Source: Leucothrix arctica (GTDB taxonomy: Bacteria; Pseudomonadota; Gammaproteobacteria; Thiotrichales; Thiotrichaceae). Taken from it: a DNA stretch of 64,000 nucleotides. The translations under genes were made by a program, and so were the position numbers. This document shows, piece by piece, positions 1 through 9,474 of this stretch (positions are counted from its first letter, which is position 1; each line of letters starts with the position of its first letter). The DNA is taken from assembly GCF_003172895.1 (NCBI RefSeq), contig NZ_QGKL01000011.1:61434-125433 (forward strand), given 5' to 3'. The notes under the pieces were generated by a model. The model was not told the DNA's origin and ran no database searches. It was given only the letters and a program-made list of their open reading frames with translations.

Positions 1-184
1 AACCGATGATTGTTTGACCACTAACTTCAACTCTAGATATTTCCTTAGCCTTAATGCGATCAAGGAATGCAGAGTATGGAATATTGTTAGCTGATGTTGT
101 AGGTTCTTGAAATTTACTGAAAACTCCAATTAACACGAGTGCTATTACAACCCACATCAAAATATTTTTGTTTAACTCGCTCAA
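1..184 (-). CDS. ftsH: FtsH membrane protease, N-terminal fragment (runs off the window)
   Basis: This is the 5' end of the membrane-bound AAA+ zinc protease FtsH, which degrades misfolded membrane proteins and regulators such as sigma-32. Read on the minus strand from a TTG at 184, the frame gives an N-terminus containing NKNILMWVVIALVLIGVF, a first transmembrane segment, followed by NIPYSAFLDRIKAKEISRVE, the start of the FtsH periplasmic domain. An AGAGGA ribosome site lies about 7 bases before the TTG; the next in-frame ATG is 27 bases further in and would cut into the membrane segment. The gene lies downstream of rlmE on the same strand, the usual rlmE-ftsH order. Only about 61 codons are present, so the AAA and protease domains are outside the window. 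Confidence 0.9.
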   Translation of the reverse strand, partial: MSELNKNILMWVVIALVLIGVFSKFQEPTTSANNIPYSAFLDRIKAKEISRVEVSGQTIIG

Positions 185-268
185 GAAAAAGTCCTCTATT
201 AAGCTGTATATCGAGTATTAAATTAACCGTCATTCTATCACGGTTTGTTTTAAATACTTTCGGCGCTA

Positions 269-895
269 TTAATTAGTAGAAAAAAACTGCTGTGCTACAA
301 CGTATACTTCTCGACTACGCGCTCTGGATGCCTTTGGTTTACGTATTTTTACCTGACGGAAGCTTTTCTTCACTTCTTTAAGGTATTCATCAGATCCAGC
401 ACCTTGGAAAAGCTTCACAACCATCGAGCCGTTGGGGGCCAGTATTCGTTGGGCCATATCTAACGTAAGTTCACATAAGTAAATTGACGTAGGCTGATCA
501 ATTGCATCATTACCACTTAAGTTGGGGGCCATATCAGAAATAACAATGTCTGCCTTATCTTTTCCAATTAATTCTAAAAGTTCTTCAAGAATACGCTCAT
601 CAGTGAAGTCACCCTGTATAAACTCGACAAATGGTATCGGGTCAATTGGTAAAATGTCGCTTCCAATCACTCGCCCTTTTTTGCCTACTAACTCGACAGC
701 ATATTGGCACCACCCACCGGGTGCTGCACCAAGGTCAACAACAGTCATCCCTTGTTTGATAATGCGGTCTTTCTCTTGAACTTCTTTTAATTTATAGATT
801 GCACGTGATCTATAGCCCTCTTTTTGCGAGAGTTTCACGTATTCATCATTAAAATGTTCTTTTAGCCACTCAGTACTGCTTTTGCTTCGAGCCAT
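269..895 (-). CDS. rlmE: 23S rRNA 2'-O-methyltransferase RlmE (FtsJ)
   Basis: RlmE uses S-adenosylmethionine to methylate the 2'-O of U2552 in 23S rRNA during late 50S assembly. The 208-residue product matches the family length. The SAM-binding motif [12 protein letters not shown] is near residue 55. The K-D-K-E catalytic tetrad can be followed through [24 protein letters not shown] and REVYVV. The ATG at 895 is preferred over one four codons upstream because the family begins MARSKSS. It is divergent from yhbY, another 50S assembly factor, with only about 19 bases between start codons, so the promoters must overlap the genes. ftsH follows on the same strand. Confidence 0.95.
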   Translation of the reverse strand: MARSKSSTEWLKEHFNDEYVKLSQKEGYRSRAIYKLKEVQEKDRIIKQGMTVVDLGAAPGGWCQYAVELVGKKGRVIGSDILPIDPIPFVEFIQGDFTDERILEELLELIGKDKADIVISDMAPNLSGNDAIDQPTSIYLCELTLDMAQRILAPNGSMVVKLFQGAGSDEYLKEVKKSFRQVKIRKPKASRARSREVYVVAQQFFSTN

Positions 896-914
896 AACGT
901 CATACAATCCCTAG

Positions 915-1214
915 ATGGATATGAATACTAAACAAATTAAGCACCTCAAGTCTCTTGGTCACAAATTGAACCCTATTGTTACAGTAGGTCAACATGGAAT
1001 GAAAGAGAGTATTAATAACGAGTTGGAAATCGCATTGGATTACCACCAGCTAGTAAAACTTAAAGTGAGTGTTGGTGATAGAGATGCGCGTGACGCATTA
1101 GTTCAACAAATCGTAGAAACGCATAAGGTACTTTTAGTACAGCGTGTTGGAAATATTGCTCTACTCTATCGTAAAAACAAGAATAAGCCTTCGGTTTTTG
1201 AAGTCTCAGTCTAA
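915..1214 (+). CDS. yhbY: YhbY-type CRM-domain RNA-binding protein
   Basis: A 99-residue single CRM-domain protein that associates with pre-50S ribosomal particles in characterised bacteria. The sequence LKSLGHKLNPIVTVGQHG and the later LVQRVGNIALLYRKN are the hallmark segments; GQHG corresponds to the conserved GxxG RNA-binding loop. Length fits the family (about 97 residues). It is divergently placed to rlmE, a common pairing, and its last 9 bases overlap the 3' end of the convergent CDGSH gene. Confidence 0.93.
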   Translation: MDMNTKQIKHLKSLGHKLNPIVTVGQHGMKESINNELEIALDYHQLVKLKVSVGDRDARDALVQQIVETHKVLLVQRVGNIALLYRKNKNKPSVFEVSV

Positions 1215-1457
1215 CTTGCTATGTTCACGGTCGCAGAAGGGTGCTTTTTTAGTATGTTTACAGCCGCAAAGGCCATACTTCTTGCTCTCTTCTGCGATAA
1301 ATTTTAATGGTACAAAGTCGGTTACTGTATGTGAGCCATCACAGAACGGTTGTTTCTCAGAATGGCCACAAGTACACCAAAAGTAAGTTTTACCTTCCTC
1401 TAGTTCAACAACGTAAGGGCCTTTCTTAGCAATAACGGGGTTGTTCTTATGGGACAT
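1206..1457 (-). CDS. CDGSH-type iron-sulfur protein with two domains
   Basis: An 83-residue protein with two CDGSH zinc-finger-like motifs, which each coordinate a redox-active 2Fe-2S cluster by three Cys and one His. The motifs are CTCGHSEKQPFCDGSH (about residues 28-43) and CGCKHTKKAPFCDREH (about 64-79); the second has DRE in place of DGS but keeps all ligands. Bacterial tandem CDGSH proteins are known; their partners are mostly undefined. No export signal is seen, so it is probably cytosolic. It ends inside the 3' end of yhbY and lies downstream of ssb on the same strand, separated by a strong hairpin. Confidence 0.88.
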   Translation of the reverse strand: MSHKNNPVIAKKGPYVVELEEGKTYFWCTCGHSEKQPFCDGSHTVTDFVPLKFIAEESKKYGLCGCKHTKKAPFCDREHSKLD

Positions 1458-1490
1458 ATCACTTTCACCGCTTGTTTATTCTAAATGATT

Positions 1491-1521
1491 ATAAGTACGG
1501 GCACAGAGTGCCCGTACTTAT
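1491..1521 (-). terminator. Hairpin downstream of ssb
   Basis: A perfect 13-bp inverted repeat (ATAAGTACGGGCA and its complement) around a 5-base loop lies between ssb and the CDGSH gene. It lacks a clear T-tract on either strand, so it may be an mRNA 3'-end stabiliser or a weak terminator for ssb rather than a classical one. Confidence 0.55.
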
Positions 1522-1549
1522 AAAGTCATACTTTGATTTTAACTGATTC

Positions 1550-2047
1550 CTAGAACGGGATATCATCATCAAAATCATCAAAGTTTTGAGGTGCTGCTGG
1601 TGCTTGGTTTGACTGAGCAGGAGCCTGATTTCTTTGTTGAGGTGGACGTTGCTGCGGTTGACTGCGTTGCTGTGGAGTTGATGACTGATCCATCTCGCTG
1701 CTACCACCAGTACGACTACCTAGCATCTGCATTTCAGAGCCAACTATTTCAGTCGTGTATTTATCTTGTCCGCTCTGATCCTGCCACTTACGTGTACGAA
1801 GAGACCCTTCGATATAAACCTGAGAACCCTTCTTAAGGTATTCGCCAGCAATCTCAGCTAAACGATTAAAGAACACAACACGGTGCCACTCTGTTCTATC
1901 AACACGCTCGCCAGATGTTTTGTCTTTCCAACTATCTGCAGTCGCTAGACTAAAGTTAGTTACAGCACCACCGCTTGGCATGTACTTTACTTCTGGGTCA
2001 TTACCCAAATTTCCTACCAGAATGACTTTATTAATGCCCTTGGCCAT
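1550..2047 (-). CDS. ssb: Single-stranded DNA-binding protein SSB
   Basis: SSB coats single-stranded DNA in replication, recombination and repair and recruits partners by its C-terminal tip. The 165-residue protein has an N-terminal OB-fold (residues 1-110, [42 protein letters not shown]), a Gln/Pro/Ala-rich disordered linker (about 115-155) and the acidic tip DDDIPF, which binds exonuclease I, among others; sbcB, coding for that nuclease, is also in this window at 36.8 kb. It is the first gene after a 96-base gap from the unknown membrane protein at 2144. Confidence 0.97.
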   Translation of the reverse strand: MAKGINKVILVGNLGNDPEVKYMPSGGAVTNFSLATADSWKDKTSGERVDRTEWHRVVFFNRLAEIAGEYLKKGSQVYIEGSLRTRKWQDQSGQDKYTTEIVGSEMQMLGSRTGGSSEMDQSSTPQQRSQPQQRPPQQRNQAPAQSNQAPAAPQNFDDFDDDIPF

Positions 2048-2143
2048 GGTTGATTCCTTGTATTAGCTTATCATTATTTTCTTTCAGCTTGGCATTATAC
2101 CGCCTTAGCTGATTTTTTCGATAGGTATTTGAAGTGCTTACGC

Positions 2144-2737
2144 TTACTGGTTTTGCATTGTCTCAAGTATCTGTTCTAGTTGTGTTTTAGCGGCTGTACT
2201 TGGTTGTTCTGTTGTATCTTTTGCGGCATTAGGGACGACAGCTTGCTCTTTTGGTGTTTCGTCAACGACAACTTTGGTTGGTATAACTGCCTTAGCCTCT
2301 TCATTAATTGACTGCTGAATAGCGGCAGCTTTGACTTTTTCTTCTTTGAGTTTAAGCGCTAATGCTTCTAGCTTTTCAGTCTCAGCTTTAACCGCCAAGT
2401 CTTCTTCATGCTTAACTGCCTCAGCCGCTGCTTCGTTAATAGCTTCAACATCTTCCTGCTTTACCGCTGGTGCTGTAAGAGAAATTGCTGGTTTAGCTGC
2501 AACATCGTTTCCAGAGCTAAACACATTTTGTGTCCAAGTTTTTAGCTGTTGATCAAAAGAGGTATCTGCTGGCTTGGTAAAAAGTGACCATATGATGAGT
2601 AATACGAGAACTACTAGTAATGTGTTGGCAAGCACAATGAAATAGAACATAAAGGATCGTTTTACTTCAATCGGTTCAATTGTGTTTATATCTTCGACTT
2701 CGCTGTGGTCGCTGTATAGAAGGGGGTCTCTACGCAC
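2144..2737 (-). CDS. Single-pass membrane protein with coiled-coil, unknown function
   Basis: Not recognised. The 197-residue product has a short acidic N-terminal cytosolic stretch, one strong transmembrane helix (about residues 30-52, FMFYFIVLANTLLVVLVLLIIW) and then a long Ala/Glu/Lys-rich region (about 85-155) of the kind that forms a coiled coil, ending in a low-complexity Thr/Ala tail. The design resembles anchored periplasmic helper proteins, but no motif gives a function. It sits between bamE and ssb on the same strand. It has a GTG or ATG start near 2737 with no competing upstream start. Confidence 0.6.
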   Translation of the reverse strand: MRRDPLLYSDHSEVEDINTIEPIEVKRSFMFYFIVLANTLLVVLVLLIIWSLFTKPADTSFDQQLKTWTQNVFSSGNDVAAKPAISLTAPAVKQEDVEAINEAAAEAVKHEEDLAVKAETEKLEALALKLKEEKVKAAAIQQSINEEAKAVIPTKVVVDETPKEQAVVPNAAKDTTEQPSTAAKTQLEQILETMQNQ

Positions 2738-2804
2738 GTTATATTCCTATCTCGGTTAGGCAAACTAGTCGGAAGGTGTTGTTAAGCGGTTTGATGAGCG
2801 TGTG

Positions 2805-3095
2805 TTAATTTATTTTGGTAATTACATTGCCATCGAACTGTAGTGTTAAGTTTTTTTGCTCAGATCGTTGACCGCGCTCCGTTACATAATAAAGGTAGTC
2901 CCAACGGGATTGATTAAAATCATCGGTTAAAAGTGGTGAGCCTAGCGCCTGTATGACATCCGATTTACTCATACCTACTTTTATTTGAGAAACAGTTGTT
3001 GAGTCTAAAGCATTACCTTGCTGAATGGTCGGCTTGTAATTACTGCAACCAGAGATGCTTACGATAAATAAGGAAATAAGTATTAAATGCTTCAT
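2805..3095 (-). CDS. bamE: Outer membrane assembly lipoprotein BamE (SmpA/OmlA)
   Basis: BamE is a small lipoprotein of the BAM complex that inserts beta-barrel proteins into the outer membrane. The ATG at 3095 gives a signal peptide MKHLILISLFIVSISGC with a lipobox ending at Cys17. The mature part holds the BamE signature (TVSQIKVGMSKSDVIQALGSPLLTDDF in pieces: GMSKSDVIQALGSP, then WDYLYYV). The 96-residue length is at the short end of the family. An ATG three codons upstream is possible but adds charged residues before the signal. It stands alone on the minus strand, divergent from rpsU. Confidence 0.92.
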   Translation of the reverse strand: MKHLILISLFIVSISGCSNYKPTIQQGNALDSTTVSQIKVGMSKSDVIQALGSPLLTDDFNQSRWDYLYYVTERGQRSEQKNLTLQFDGNVITKIN

Positions 3096-3252
3096 GGCGT
3101 CCATTTAGTGGGGGTTAGATTTTGAAGTCCGATATATTTTTTAAGGGACTTTATTTTCATCATTTTAGCGTAGCTGACCTACGCAGCAAGGTTATTTTTC
3201 ATCAATCGGGTGAAATTTAATGTTATTCGTCAAATAAAATTCGTTTCAACTT

Positions 3253-3280
3253 TTGCATTTAGCGTGACTCGGGGTATAAT
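3253..3280 (+). promoter_or_regulatory. Sigma-70 promoter of rpsU
   Basis: TTGCAT (3253-3258) and a perfect TATAAT (3275-3280) are separated by 16 bases, about 45 bases before the rpsU start codon. A G-rich GCGCGG discriminator follows, typical of stringently controlled ribosomal promoters. Confidence 0.75.
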
Positions 3281-3324
3281 GCGCGGCTACTTACTGAATA
3301 TTTTGTATTGAGAAATCGAATTTT

Positions 3325-3540
3325 ATGCCAAACGTAAAGATTAGAGAGAACGAGCCGTTCGAAGTTGCACTGCGTCGTTTTAAGCGTACTTGTGAAAAAG
3401 CAGGTGTTGTTGCAGAAGTTAGAAGTCGTGAATTCTACGAGAAGCCAACATCTATCCGTAAGCGTGAGAAAGCTGCTGCGGTTAAGCGTAACATCAAAAA
3501 CTTAAAGCGTGAGATCAATCGTCGTACACGCCTATTTTGA
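3325..3540 (+). CDS. rpsU: 30S ribosomal protein S21
   Basis: S21 is the small basic protein of the 30S platform that helps start translation. The 71-residue sequence [20 protein letters not shown] followed by a Lys/Arg-rich tail ending in RRTRLF is the full gammaproteobacterial S21. In many relatives rpsU heads the rpsU-dnaG-rpoD operon; here it is followed by hemE after 231 bases, so the macromolecular-synthesis operon is split in this genome. Confidence 0.97.
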   Translation: MPNVKIRENEPFEVALRRFKRTCEKAGVVAEVRSREFYEKPTSIRKREKAAAVKRNIKNLKREINRRTRLF

Positions 3541-3771
3541 TTGACCAGTTTCTCTGTCGCTACTATGCTTCACTGCATAGTGCGGCGGCAAACACATTTA
3601 AATGTGTATAATAGACGCCCTTTGTTGGCGTTTATTAGTATCTGGGGTTTAGAGATTCCTCAGCGGCCTACTTTCAATGTATCCTCTTACATTGTATTGC
3701 TTTAAACGACAATGTCATTTTCTATGATAACGTCCTTCAAATCATAAGCATATTTTTAAGGTTTCCAATCT
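3541..3771 (+). other. rpsU-hemE intergenic region with hairpin and -10 box
   Basis: The 231-base gap holds a 7-bp hairpin (ACTATGC/GCATAGT, 3562-3581) and a perfect TATAAT (3607-3612) without a good -35 partner. The hairpin lacks a T-tract. The TATAAT probably belongs to the hemE promoter, which would give a 5' leader of about 150 bases. Nothing else was recognised in the leader. Confidence 0.45.
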
Positions 3772-4839
3772 ATGTCTTCTACTGTACTTAAAAACGATCG
3801 CTACCTGCGTGCACTTCTTCAAGAACCTGTCGATACAACACCTGTATGGATTATGCGTCAAGCAGGGCGTTATTTACCTGAGTATCGTGCTTTGCGAAAG
3901 CAGGCTGGAAGCTTTATGGATCTATGCACAAATCCAGAGCTAGCATGTGAGGTTACTTTACAGCCGCTTGAGCGTTTTGACTTGGATGCGGCGATATTGT
4001 TCTCCGATATTCTGACAATTCCAGATGCAATGGGTCTAGGTTTGTACTTTGCAGAAGGTGAAGGCCCGTGTTTTGAGCGTCCTATTAGAAGTGCAGCAGA
4101 TGTTGCCGCTATTGGTATCCCTGATCCTGAGCTAGAGCTTTCTTATGTGACGGATGCAGTCCGTACTATACGTAAAGCTTTAGACGGTCGCGTACCGCTA
4201 ATCGGTTTTTCGGGTAGTCCTTGGACGCTTGCAACTTATATGGTTGAAGGCGGTACGAGTAAGGACTTCTCTAAAGTTAAGGGAATGCTATACAGTGACC
4301 CTAAAACACTTCATTTGCTGTTAGATAAGCTAGCAGATAGTGTTATTAGTTATTTGAATGCACAAATTGCTGCGGGCGCTCAGTCTGTGATGATCTTTGA
4401 TACTTGGGGTGGTGTTTTGAGCCCTCATGTTTATAAAGAGTTCTCATTGCAGTATATGGCTAAGATAGTAGATGGCTTACAGCGTGAAGCGGAAGGGCGT
4501 AAAGTCCCAGTTACACTGTTTACTAAAAATGGTGGTCGTTGGGCAACGTCTATTGCAGCGACAGGTTGTGATGCTATTGGTGTTGATTGGACAAGTGACT
4601 TGAAAGAAGTCGGCGAAGCAGTCGGTGACAAGGTTGCTTTGCAGGGGAATATGGATCCATCGGTTTTATATGCTGACGAAGAAACTATGCGTACTGAAGT
4701 GAAGAGAGTATTAAGTGACTTTGGTGATAAGCCAACGGGTCATGTCTTCAATCTAGGTCATGGTATTCACCAGCATGTGAATCCAGACCACCTAAAGATT
4801 GTTGTAGACAGTGTTCATGAGTTTGGCCGCAAGGGCTAA
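3772..4839 (+). CDS. hemE: Uroporphyrinogen decarboxylase
   Basis: HemE removes four carboxyl groups from uroporphyrinogen III to give coproporphyrinogen III in haem synthesis. The 355-residue protein has the N-terminal signature [16 protein letters not shown] with the substrate-binding Arg, the catalytic Asp in [15 protein letters not shown], the segment [17 protein letters not shown], and the C-terminal [15 protein letters not shown]. Length and motif order are normal. It is a single gene, convergent with mrcA and separated from it by a strong hairpin terminator. Confidence 0.98.
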   Translation: MSSTVLKNDRYLRALLQEPVDTTPVWIMRQAGRYLPEYRALRKQAGSFMDLCTNPELACEVTLQPLERFDLDAAILFSDILTIPDAMGLGLYFAEGEGPCFERPIRSAADVAAIGIPDPELELSYVTDAVRTIRKALDGRVPLIGFSGSPWTLATYMVEGGTSKDFSKVKGMLYSDPKTLHLLLDKLADSVISYLNAQIAAGAQSVMIFDTWGGVLSPHVYKEFSLQYMAKIVDGLQREAEGRKVPVTLFTKNGGRWATSIAATGCDAIGVDWTSDLKEVGEAVGDKVALQGNMDPSVLYADEETMRTEVKRVLSDFGDKPTGHVFNLGHGIHQHVNPDHLKIVVDSVHEFGRKG

Positions 4840-4871
4840 GCTGTTATCAGTTTGATGACTCAAGCTGAAAG

Positions 4872-4902
4872 GCTAACCTAGACAATATCAGTCTAGGTTA
4901 GC
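4872..4902. terminator. Hairpin between hemE and mrcA
   Basis: A perfect 12-bp stem (GCTAACCTAGAC and its complement) with a 7-base loop lies between the convergent hemE and mrcA. T-tracts are weak on both sides, but position and strength fit a shared bidirectional terminator. Confidence 0.65.
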
Positions 4903-4914
4903 TCATAGTTCCAC

Positions 4915-7659
4915 TTATTCTAAGTTGAGCTCGTTAATCATTCTCATTAGTTCTTGGTCTTCTGTTAGCGGAGTAGTCGGTGTTACCGCTGTGTTTCCTG
5001 TTGTGGTTACAGGAACACCACCATTCGCTTTAGTAAGCCTTTCTGCACGTATTCTTTCCGCCTCAAATAACTTTGCCAGTTCTTCTGGTGGCTCTGGAGG
5101 TGGAGCTAGTTGTGCAGGTACAAAGGTACTGCCAATAGATTGTAGTCGGGCAACTTCTTGTTCACGTGCAGCAACTCGACGATTGTAGTTGTCGATTTGT
5201 TGTTGATACTCTGCACGTAAGCGATCATTTTGTCGCTGTTGAGCTAAGTCTACTACCGTAATCAAGAACTCTTCAGGGTGCAGTTCCTTATAGAGTGCTA
5301 AGTCTTCTTCCGTTGGGATTTGAGATGCAATGACTAATTCATTAATTGTATCTAACGTTAATTCCGAAGGAGGGAAGCCATTCCTAGCATCGATCGTGAT
5401 GTTGAGCATACCTTTTGGTGGCGGTGCCCATGCAGCACTCTCTGTACCTTCAAGTGCTCCCTTCATGAAATCAATCCATAATGGCAGTGCGGCTCGTGTC
5501 GCAGTTTCGCCCCGACCAAGTGGGGCTAGATTATCAAATCCCATCCACACGGTCGTTACTTTTTTAGGTGTGAAGCCTGCGAACCATGAGTCACGTTGGT
5601 CATTGGTTGTCCCTGTTTTGCCCGCAAGGTCAGTACGCTGTAGGATTCGGCTCGCTTTTGCTGCAGTGCCTGATCTCGCAACATCACGTAACATACTTGT
5701 AATTTGGTAATGTACGTAAGGTTCAATAATGCGTTTTGCGACAGGGTTGCCATTAATGCTAGTCGGCATATTAGGTGCTTCTAGCTCTGTTAACGCAGGA
5801 ATAGGGCACTGTGTACAAACAGTTGCAGGTTTATGTTCGAATAATATTCTATCGTCTTTATCTTTAATTTCACGAATGTAATAGTTATCAACTTTAAAGC
5901 CGCCATTTGCAAAGCTCGCATAAGCCGTCGCTAGGTCAAGTGGTGTCACAGATCCTGAACCTAATGACAGTGTGAGATCTTGCGGTATTGCTTTCTCATC
6001 AAAGCCAAATCGTTGCGCATAACTCGTTGCTTGAGCAAGGCCGATTTGTTGTAGTAGCTTGATTGACACAATGTTACGAGACTTTCTCAGCGCTTCACGA
6101 AGCAACGTTGGCCCGTGGTATTTTTTGTCATAGTTTTGTGGCGACCAAGTGCTTCCTGGGATAACGATTTCTTCATCTTCAACAACACTTCCAGGTGAGT
6201 ACTTACCTGTTGCAAGTGCTGCGCTATAAATGAAAGGCTTAAAGCTGGAACCTGGTTGACGCTTTGCCTGAACAGCTCGATTAAACTTACTATAAGTAAA
6301 GTCGAAGCCACCGACCATTGCTTCTATGGCACCATCTTTAGGGTCTACAACGGTTAGGGCACCGGTTACTTTTGGTAGTTGAGTAAGCTCCCATTCTGAG
6401 TCGCTGTTTTGACTCACCCAAACCGCATCACCTTTAGATAGAACGCTACTGACCTTTTTAATCGTAGGGCCGCGTCGGTTATTACTTTGGTAAGTTCTTG
6501 CCCACTTAACAGCGTCTAAATCCAGTGTAAGGGGTGTTGTACTGCCTCGACGCACAAGTGTTGCAGACTCTTCGTTAGACTCTAAAACAACCGCAGGTAT
6601 TAGGTCTTGGTAGTTGTTATAACTTTGTAGCTGTTTTTCTAGGCTTTCTGGCGTGTTAAATTTATTTAAGTCTAACTTTGCGATAGGGCCTCGGTATCCG
6701 TGGCGGCGGCTATAGCTAATTAGGTGTTTGCGCACTGTTTTTAGAGCGATATCTTGCTGGCGACTATCTAATGTCGTGTAAATTTTAAGACCTAGCGTAT
6801 ACATGTTCTCAACACCGTAGCGTTCTTCTGCTTCAGCGCGAGCCATTTCGGCGATGTAAGGTGCGTAGGTTTCAGACTCTACTTGGTAGACTTTTGCTGA
6901 TACAGACTCATTTTTTGCAGTGGTGTATTGGTCTTGTGTGATGTAGTCAAGCTCGTACATACGCTTGAGAATATAGTCACGACGCTGCTTTGCACGAGTA
7001 GGTTGTCTTATTGGATTGTAGCGTGAAGGCGCTTTCGGTAACCCAGCAATCATTGCCATTTGAGCGAGAGAAAGTTCGGATAGCTTCTTGCCGTAATAAA
7101 TTTCAGCAGCTGATCCCACTCCGTAGGCACGATTTCCTAAGAAGATTTTGTTCACATAAAGCTCAAGAATTTCCTCTTTAGAGAACTCTTTCTCGATCTT
7201 AAATGCTAAAAACATTTCTCGTAACTTACGATCAGCTGTTTTTTCAGACGTTAGGAATAGATTTCGCGCGAGCTGCATCGTAATCGTACTTGCACCCTCG
7301 GACACTGAGCCAGTCCTGAGCGCTTTCACAACTGCTCTGGCGATACCTCTGAAATCAACCCCAGCATGTTCCCAGTAACGAGCGTCTTCGATAGAGACGA
7401 ACGCATTAATCATATCTTTTGGGACCTCGTCTATAGTGACAGGCCTTCTACGAAACTGGCCAAACTCAGCAATTAGCTGATTTTCTTTACTATAGACTTG
7501 AATAGGAAGCTGTAGCTGAGTGTTCCTTAGTTGTTCAGTTCTAGGTAGATTTGGTTCGTAAAAAAAGTACGCTGCAATGAAGAGCGTGACACTTAGTGTA
7601 AAGAGCAAAACTAAGGGCGAGAGGATGCTTTTAAAGAATATTTTTATGATGTTTGACAT
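4915..7659 (-). CDS. mrcA: Penicillin-binding protein 1A, bifunctional peptidoglycan synthase
   Basis: PBP1a polymerises glycan strands and cross-links peptides in the periplasm. The 914-residue protein has an N-terminal membrane anchor (residues about 10-33), the GT51 transglycosylase domain with FVSIEDARYWEHAGVDFRG and GASTITMQLARN, an OB-like insert typical of PBP1a (about 310-420), and the transpeptidase domain with the catalytic SSFK (GSSFKPFIYSAAL), SRN and KTGTT boxes. The C-terminal 100 residues are Glu/Gln/Pro/Thr-rich and less conserved. As in many gammaproteobacteria, it is divergent from pilM with a 190-base gap. Confidence 0.96.
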   Translation of the reverse strand: MSNIIKIFFKSILSPLVLLFTLSVTLFIAAYFFYEPNLPRTEQLRNTQLQLPIQVYSKENQLIAEFGQFRRRPVTIDEVPKDMINAFVSIEDARYWEHAGVDFRGIARAVVKALRTGSVSEGASTITMQLARNLFLTSEKTADRKLREMFLAFKIEKEFSKEEILELYVNKIFLGNRAYGVGSAAEIYYGKKLSELSLAQMAMIAGLPKAPSRYNPIRQPTRAKQRRDYILKRMYELDYITQDQYTTAKNESVSAKVYQVESETYAPYIAEMARAEAEERYGVENMYTLGLKIYTTLDSRQQDIALKTVRKHLISYSRRHGYRGPIAKLDLNKFNTPESLEKQLQSYNNYQDLIPAVVLESNEESATLVRRGSTTPLTLDLDAVKWARTYQSNNRRGPTIKKVSSVLSKGDAVWVSQNSDSEWELTQLPKVTGALTVVDPKDGAIEAMVGGFDFTYSKFNRAVQAKRQPGSSFKPFIYSAALATGKYSPGSVVEDEEIVIPGSTWSPQNYDKKYHGPTLLREALRKSRNIVSIKLLQQIGLAQATSYAQRFGFDEKAIPQDLTLSLGSGSVTPLDLATAYASFANGGFKVDNYYIREIKDKDDRILFEHKPATVCTQCPIPALTELEAPNMPTSINGNPVAKRIIEPYVHYQITSMLRDVARSGTAAKASRILQRTDLAGKTGTTNDQRDSWFAGFTPKKVTTVWMGFDNLAPLGRGETATRAALPLWIDFMKGALEGTESAAWAPPPKGMLNITIDARNGFPPSELTLDTINELVIASQIPTEEDLALYKELHPEEFLITVVDLAQQRQNDRLRAEYQQQIDNYNRRVAAREQEVARLQSIGSTFVPAQLAPPPEPPEELAKLFEAERIRAERLTKANGGVPVTTTGNTAVTPTTPLTEDQELMRMINELNLE

Positions 7660-7849
7660 GTCTTAATCGTTTATTAACAGTCGGTTAATTGGACGTTATT
7701 CTCGCAAACCGTTTGTCTAGAGAGTCGTCCAATCAGATGGTTGAGGGTAGACTAATTAAATGCTTGTCGCTACCATTGAGTTAGAAATCTAAATTTCCGC
7801 ACTAGTCGGAAGTATATAACAATAAAAATAATACGGCGGTATCTATTCT

Positions 7850-8899
7850 GTGTTTTCTTTCAACAAAAAGGGTGGGCTCTTAGGTATTGATATCAGTTCC
7901 TCTGCTGTCAAACTAATCGAACTTTCATACAAAGGCGGCACCTATCGAGTTGATAGTTATGGTGTGGCCTCATTGCCTGAAGGTGCGGCCTATGAGCGTG
8001 ACATCGTAGAAGCTGATCCAGTTGGTGAAGCTATCAAGCGCGTACTTAAACAAAGTCGGACTAAAACTAGGCATTGTGCTCTAGGTATTCCATCTTCCAT
8101 GGCGGTTAATAAGGTTATTGCAATGCCTGCTTCTATTCCTGCATCGGAAATGGAAGCTCAAGTAACACTTGAGGCTGAGCAATATATTCCTTACCCGATG
8201 GAAGAAGTGAACTTTGATTTTGAAATCTTAGGCCCATCAAGTCAATCACCAGAAATGGTAGATGTACTGCTAGCAGCGACCCGAACTGAAAATGTCGAAA
8301 TACGACTCGCCGCTGCAGAGATGGCAGGCTTAACGGTCGATATTATTGACTTAGAGTCACATGCTATAGAGTTACTGTTTAGTACCTTGGTAGACGATGT
8401 CTCAAGACACAGTACAGTAGCGCTGGTCGATTTTGGTTCGTCTATGACGGGTGTTAACGTGTTCGAAAAAGGCCGTGTTGTGTTCTCTAGAGAACAAGCA
8501 TTCGGTGGAAAGCAGTTAACAGAAGAGATTATGCAGCGTTACGGTTTACCTTATTCTGAAGCTGGACTTGCAAAGAAAAACGGTAATTTACCAGAAGGCT
8601 ATATTCCTGAGGTACTAGATCCGTTTAGAGAGAATATGGTTCGTCAGGTACAGCGTTTCCTTCAGTTTTATCATGCGTCAACTCAGCAGGGTAGTGTGGA
8701 TAAGATCCTGCTGTCTGGAGGTTGTGCAAGTATTCCTGGTATTGATGAGCAGATACAAGATGCAACGGGTATCTCTACGACACTCGCTAATCCATTCTCA
8801 GATATTGTTCTTAATTCTCGTGTAAACCCCGCTCGTTTTACCAGTGATATTCCAGCGATGTTGGTATCAACCGGCTTAGCATTACGAGGGCTCACCTAA
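7850..8899 (+). CDS. pilM: Type IV pilus assembly protein PilM
   Basis: PilM is an actin-like cytosolic protein that binds the N-terminal tail of PilN and links the inner-membrane alignment complex to the pilus ATPases. The 349-residue protein starts at a GTG (7850) with SFNKKGGLLGIDISSSAVK, the phosphate-1 ATP loop, and has VALVDFGSSMTGVNVF and ILLSGGCASIPGI, the later nucleotide-binding segments. Its TAA overlaps the ATG of pilN, so translation is coupled. It is the first gene of pilMNOPQ. Confidence 0.96.
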   Translation: MFSFNKKGGLLGIDISSSAVKLIELSYKGGTYRVDSYGVASLPEGAAYERDIVEADPVGEAIKRVLKQSRTKTRHCALGIPSSMAVNKVIAMPASIPASEMEAQVTLEAEQYIPYPMEEVNFDFEILGPSSQSPEMVDVLLAATRTENVEIRLAAAEMAGLTVDIIDLESHAIELLFSTLVDDVSRHSTVALVDFGSSMTGVNVFEKGRVVFSREQAFGGKQLTEEIMQRYGLPYSEAGLAKKNGNLPEGYIPEVLDPFRENMVRQVQRFLQFYHASTQQGSVDKILLSGGCASIPGIDEQIQDATGISTTLANPFSDIVLNSRVNPARFTSDIPAMLVSTGLALRGLT

Positions 8900-9474
8900 T
8901 GGCAGGTTTAAATTTATTACCGTGGCGTGAAGCTGCCCGTAAAGAGAGTCAAAAGCAGTTCTTTATGATGGCCGTAGCAGGTGTTGCTATTTCCGCAATT
9001 GCAGTCTTTGGTGTTTATAGTTTTTATCAAGATCAAATTACAAAGCAATCAACAAGAAATATGTACGTTGAGTCTGAAATTAAAGAGCTAGATAAAACGA
9101 TTGCTGAAATAAAGAAGCTTGATGTGACTCGTAAGGCACTACTTGATCGGATAACGATTATCGAAGGATTGCAGTCTACGCGACCAGGAATCGTTCATCT
9201 ATTTGATGAGATGGTGAAGTCATTACCTAAGGGAATGTACCTTACCGAGTTAGAGCAGAAAGAAAGTACCATTAAGTTAGCTGGTAAAGCGGAGTCAAAT
9301 GCACGTGTTTCTAGTTACATGAATCGCTTGGATATGTCTCCATGGCTTAGTTCTTCTGCGTTGAATGTTATCGAAATCGATACCCGAAAGAAAAAATCAG
9401 AACGATTACGTAACTTTAGTTTGAGTGTGACTCAGTTGCTAAAGTCCGGCGGTGAAGAAGAGGAGTCTCAGTAA
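8899..9474 (+). CDS. pilN: Type IV pilus assembly protein PilN
   Basis: PilN pairs with PilO in the inner membrane and binds PilM by its cytosolic tail. The tail here is AGLNLLPWREAARKE, the conserved INLLPWR PilM-binding motif. One transmembrane helix (about residues 22-43), a coiled coil and a ferredoxin-like periplasmic domain follow. 191 residues is the normal length. Start and stop overlap those of pilM and pilO by single bases. Confidence 0.96.
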   Translation: MAGLNLLPWREAARKESQKQFFMMAVAGVAISAIAVFGVYSFYQDQITKQSTRNMYVESEIKELDKTIAEIKKLDVTRKALLDRITIIEGLQSTRPGIVHLFDEMVKSLPKGMYLTELEQKESTIKLAGKAESNARVSSYMNRLDMSPWLSSSALNVIEIDTRKKKSERLRNFSLSVTQLLKSGGEEEESQ

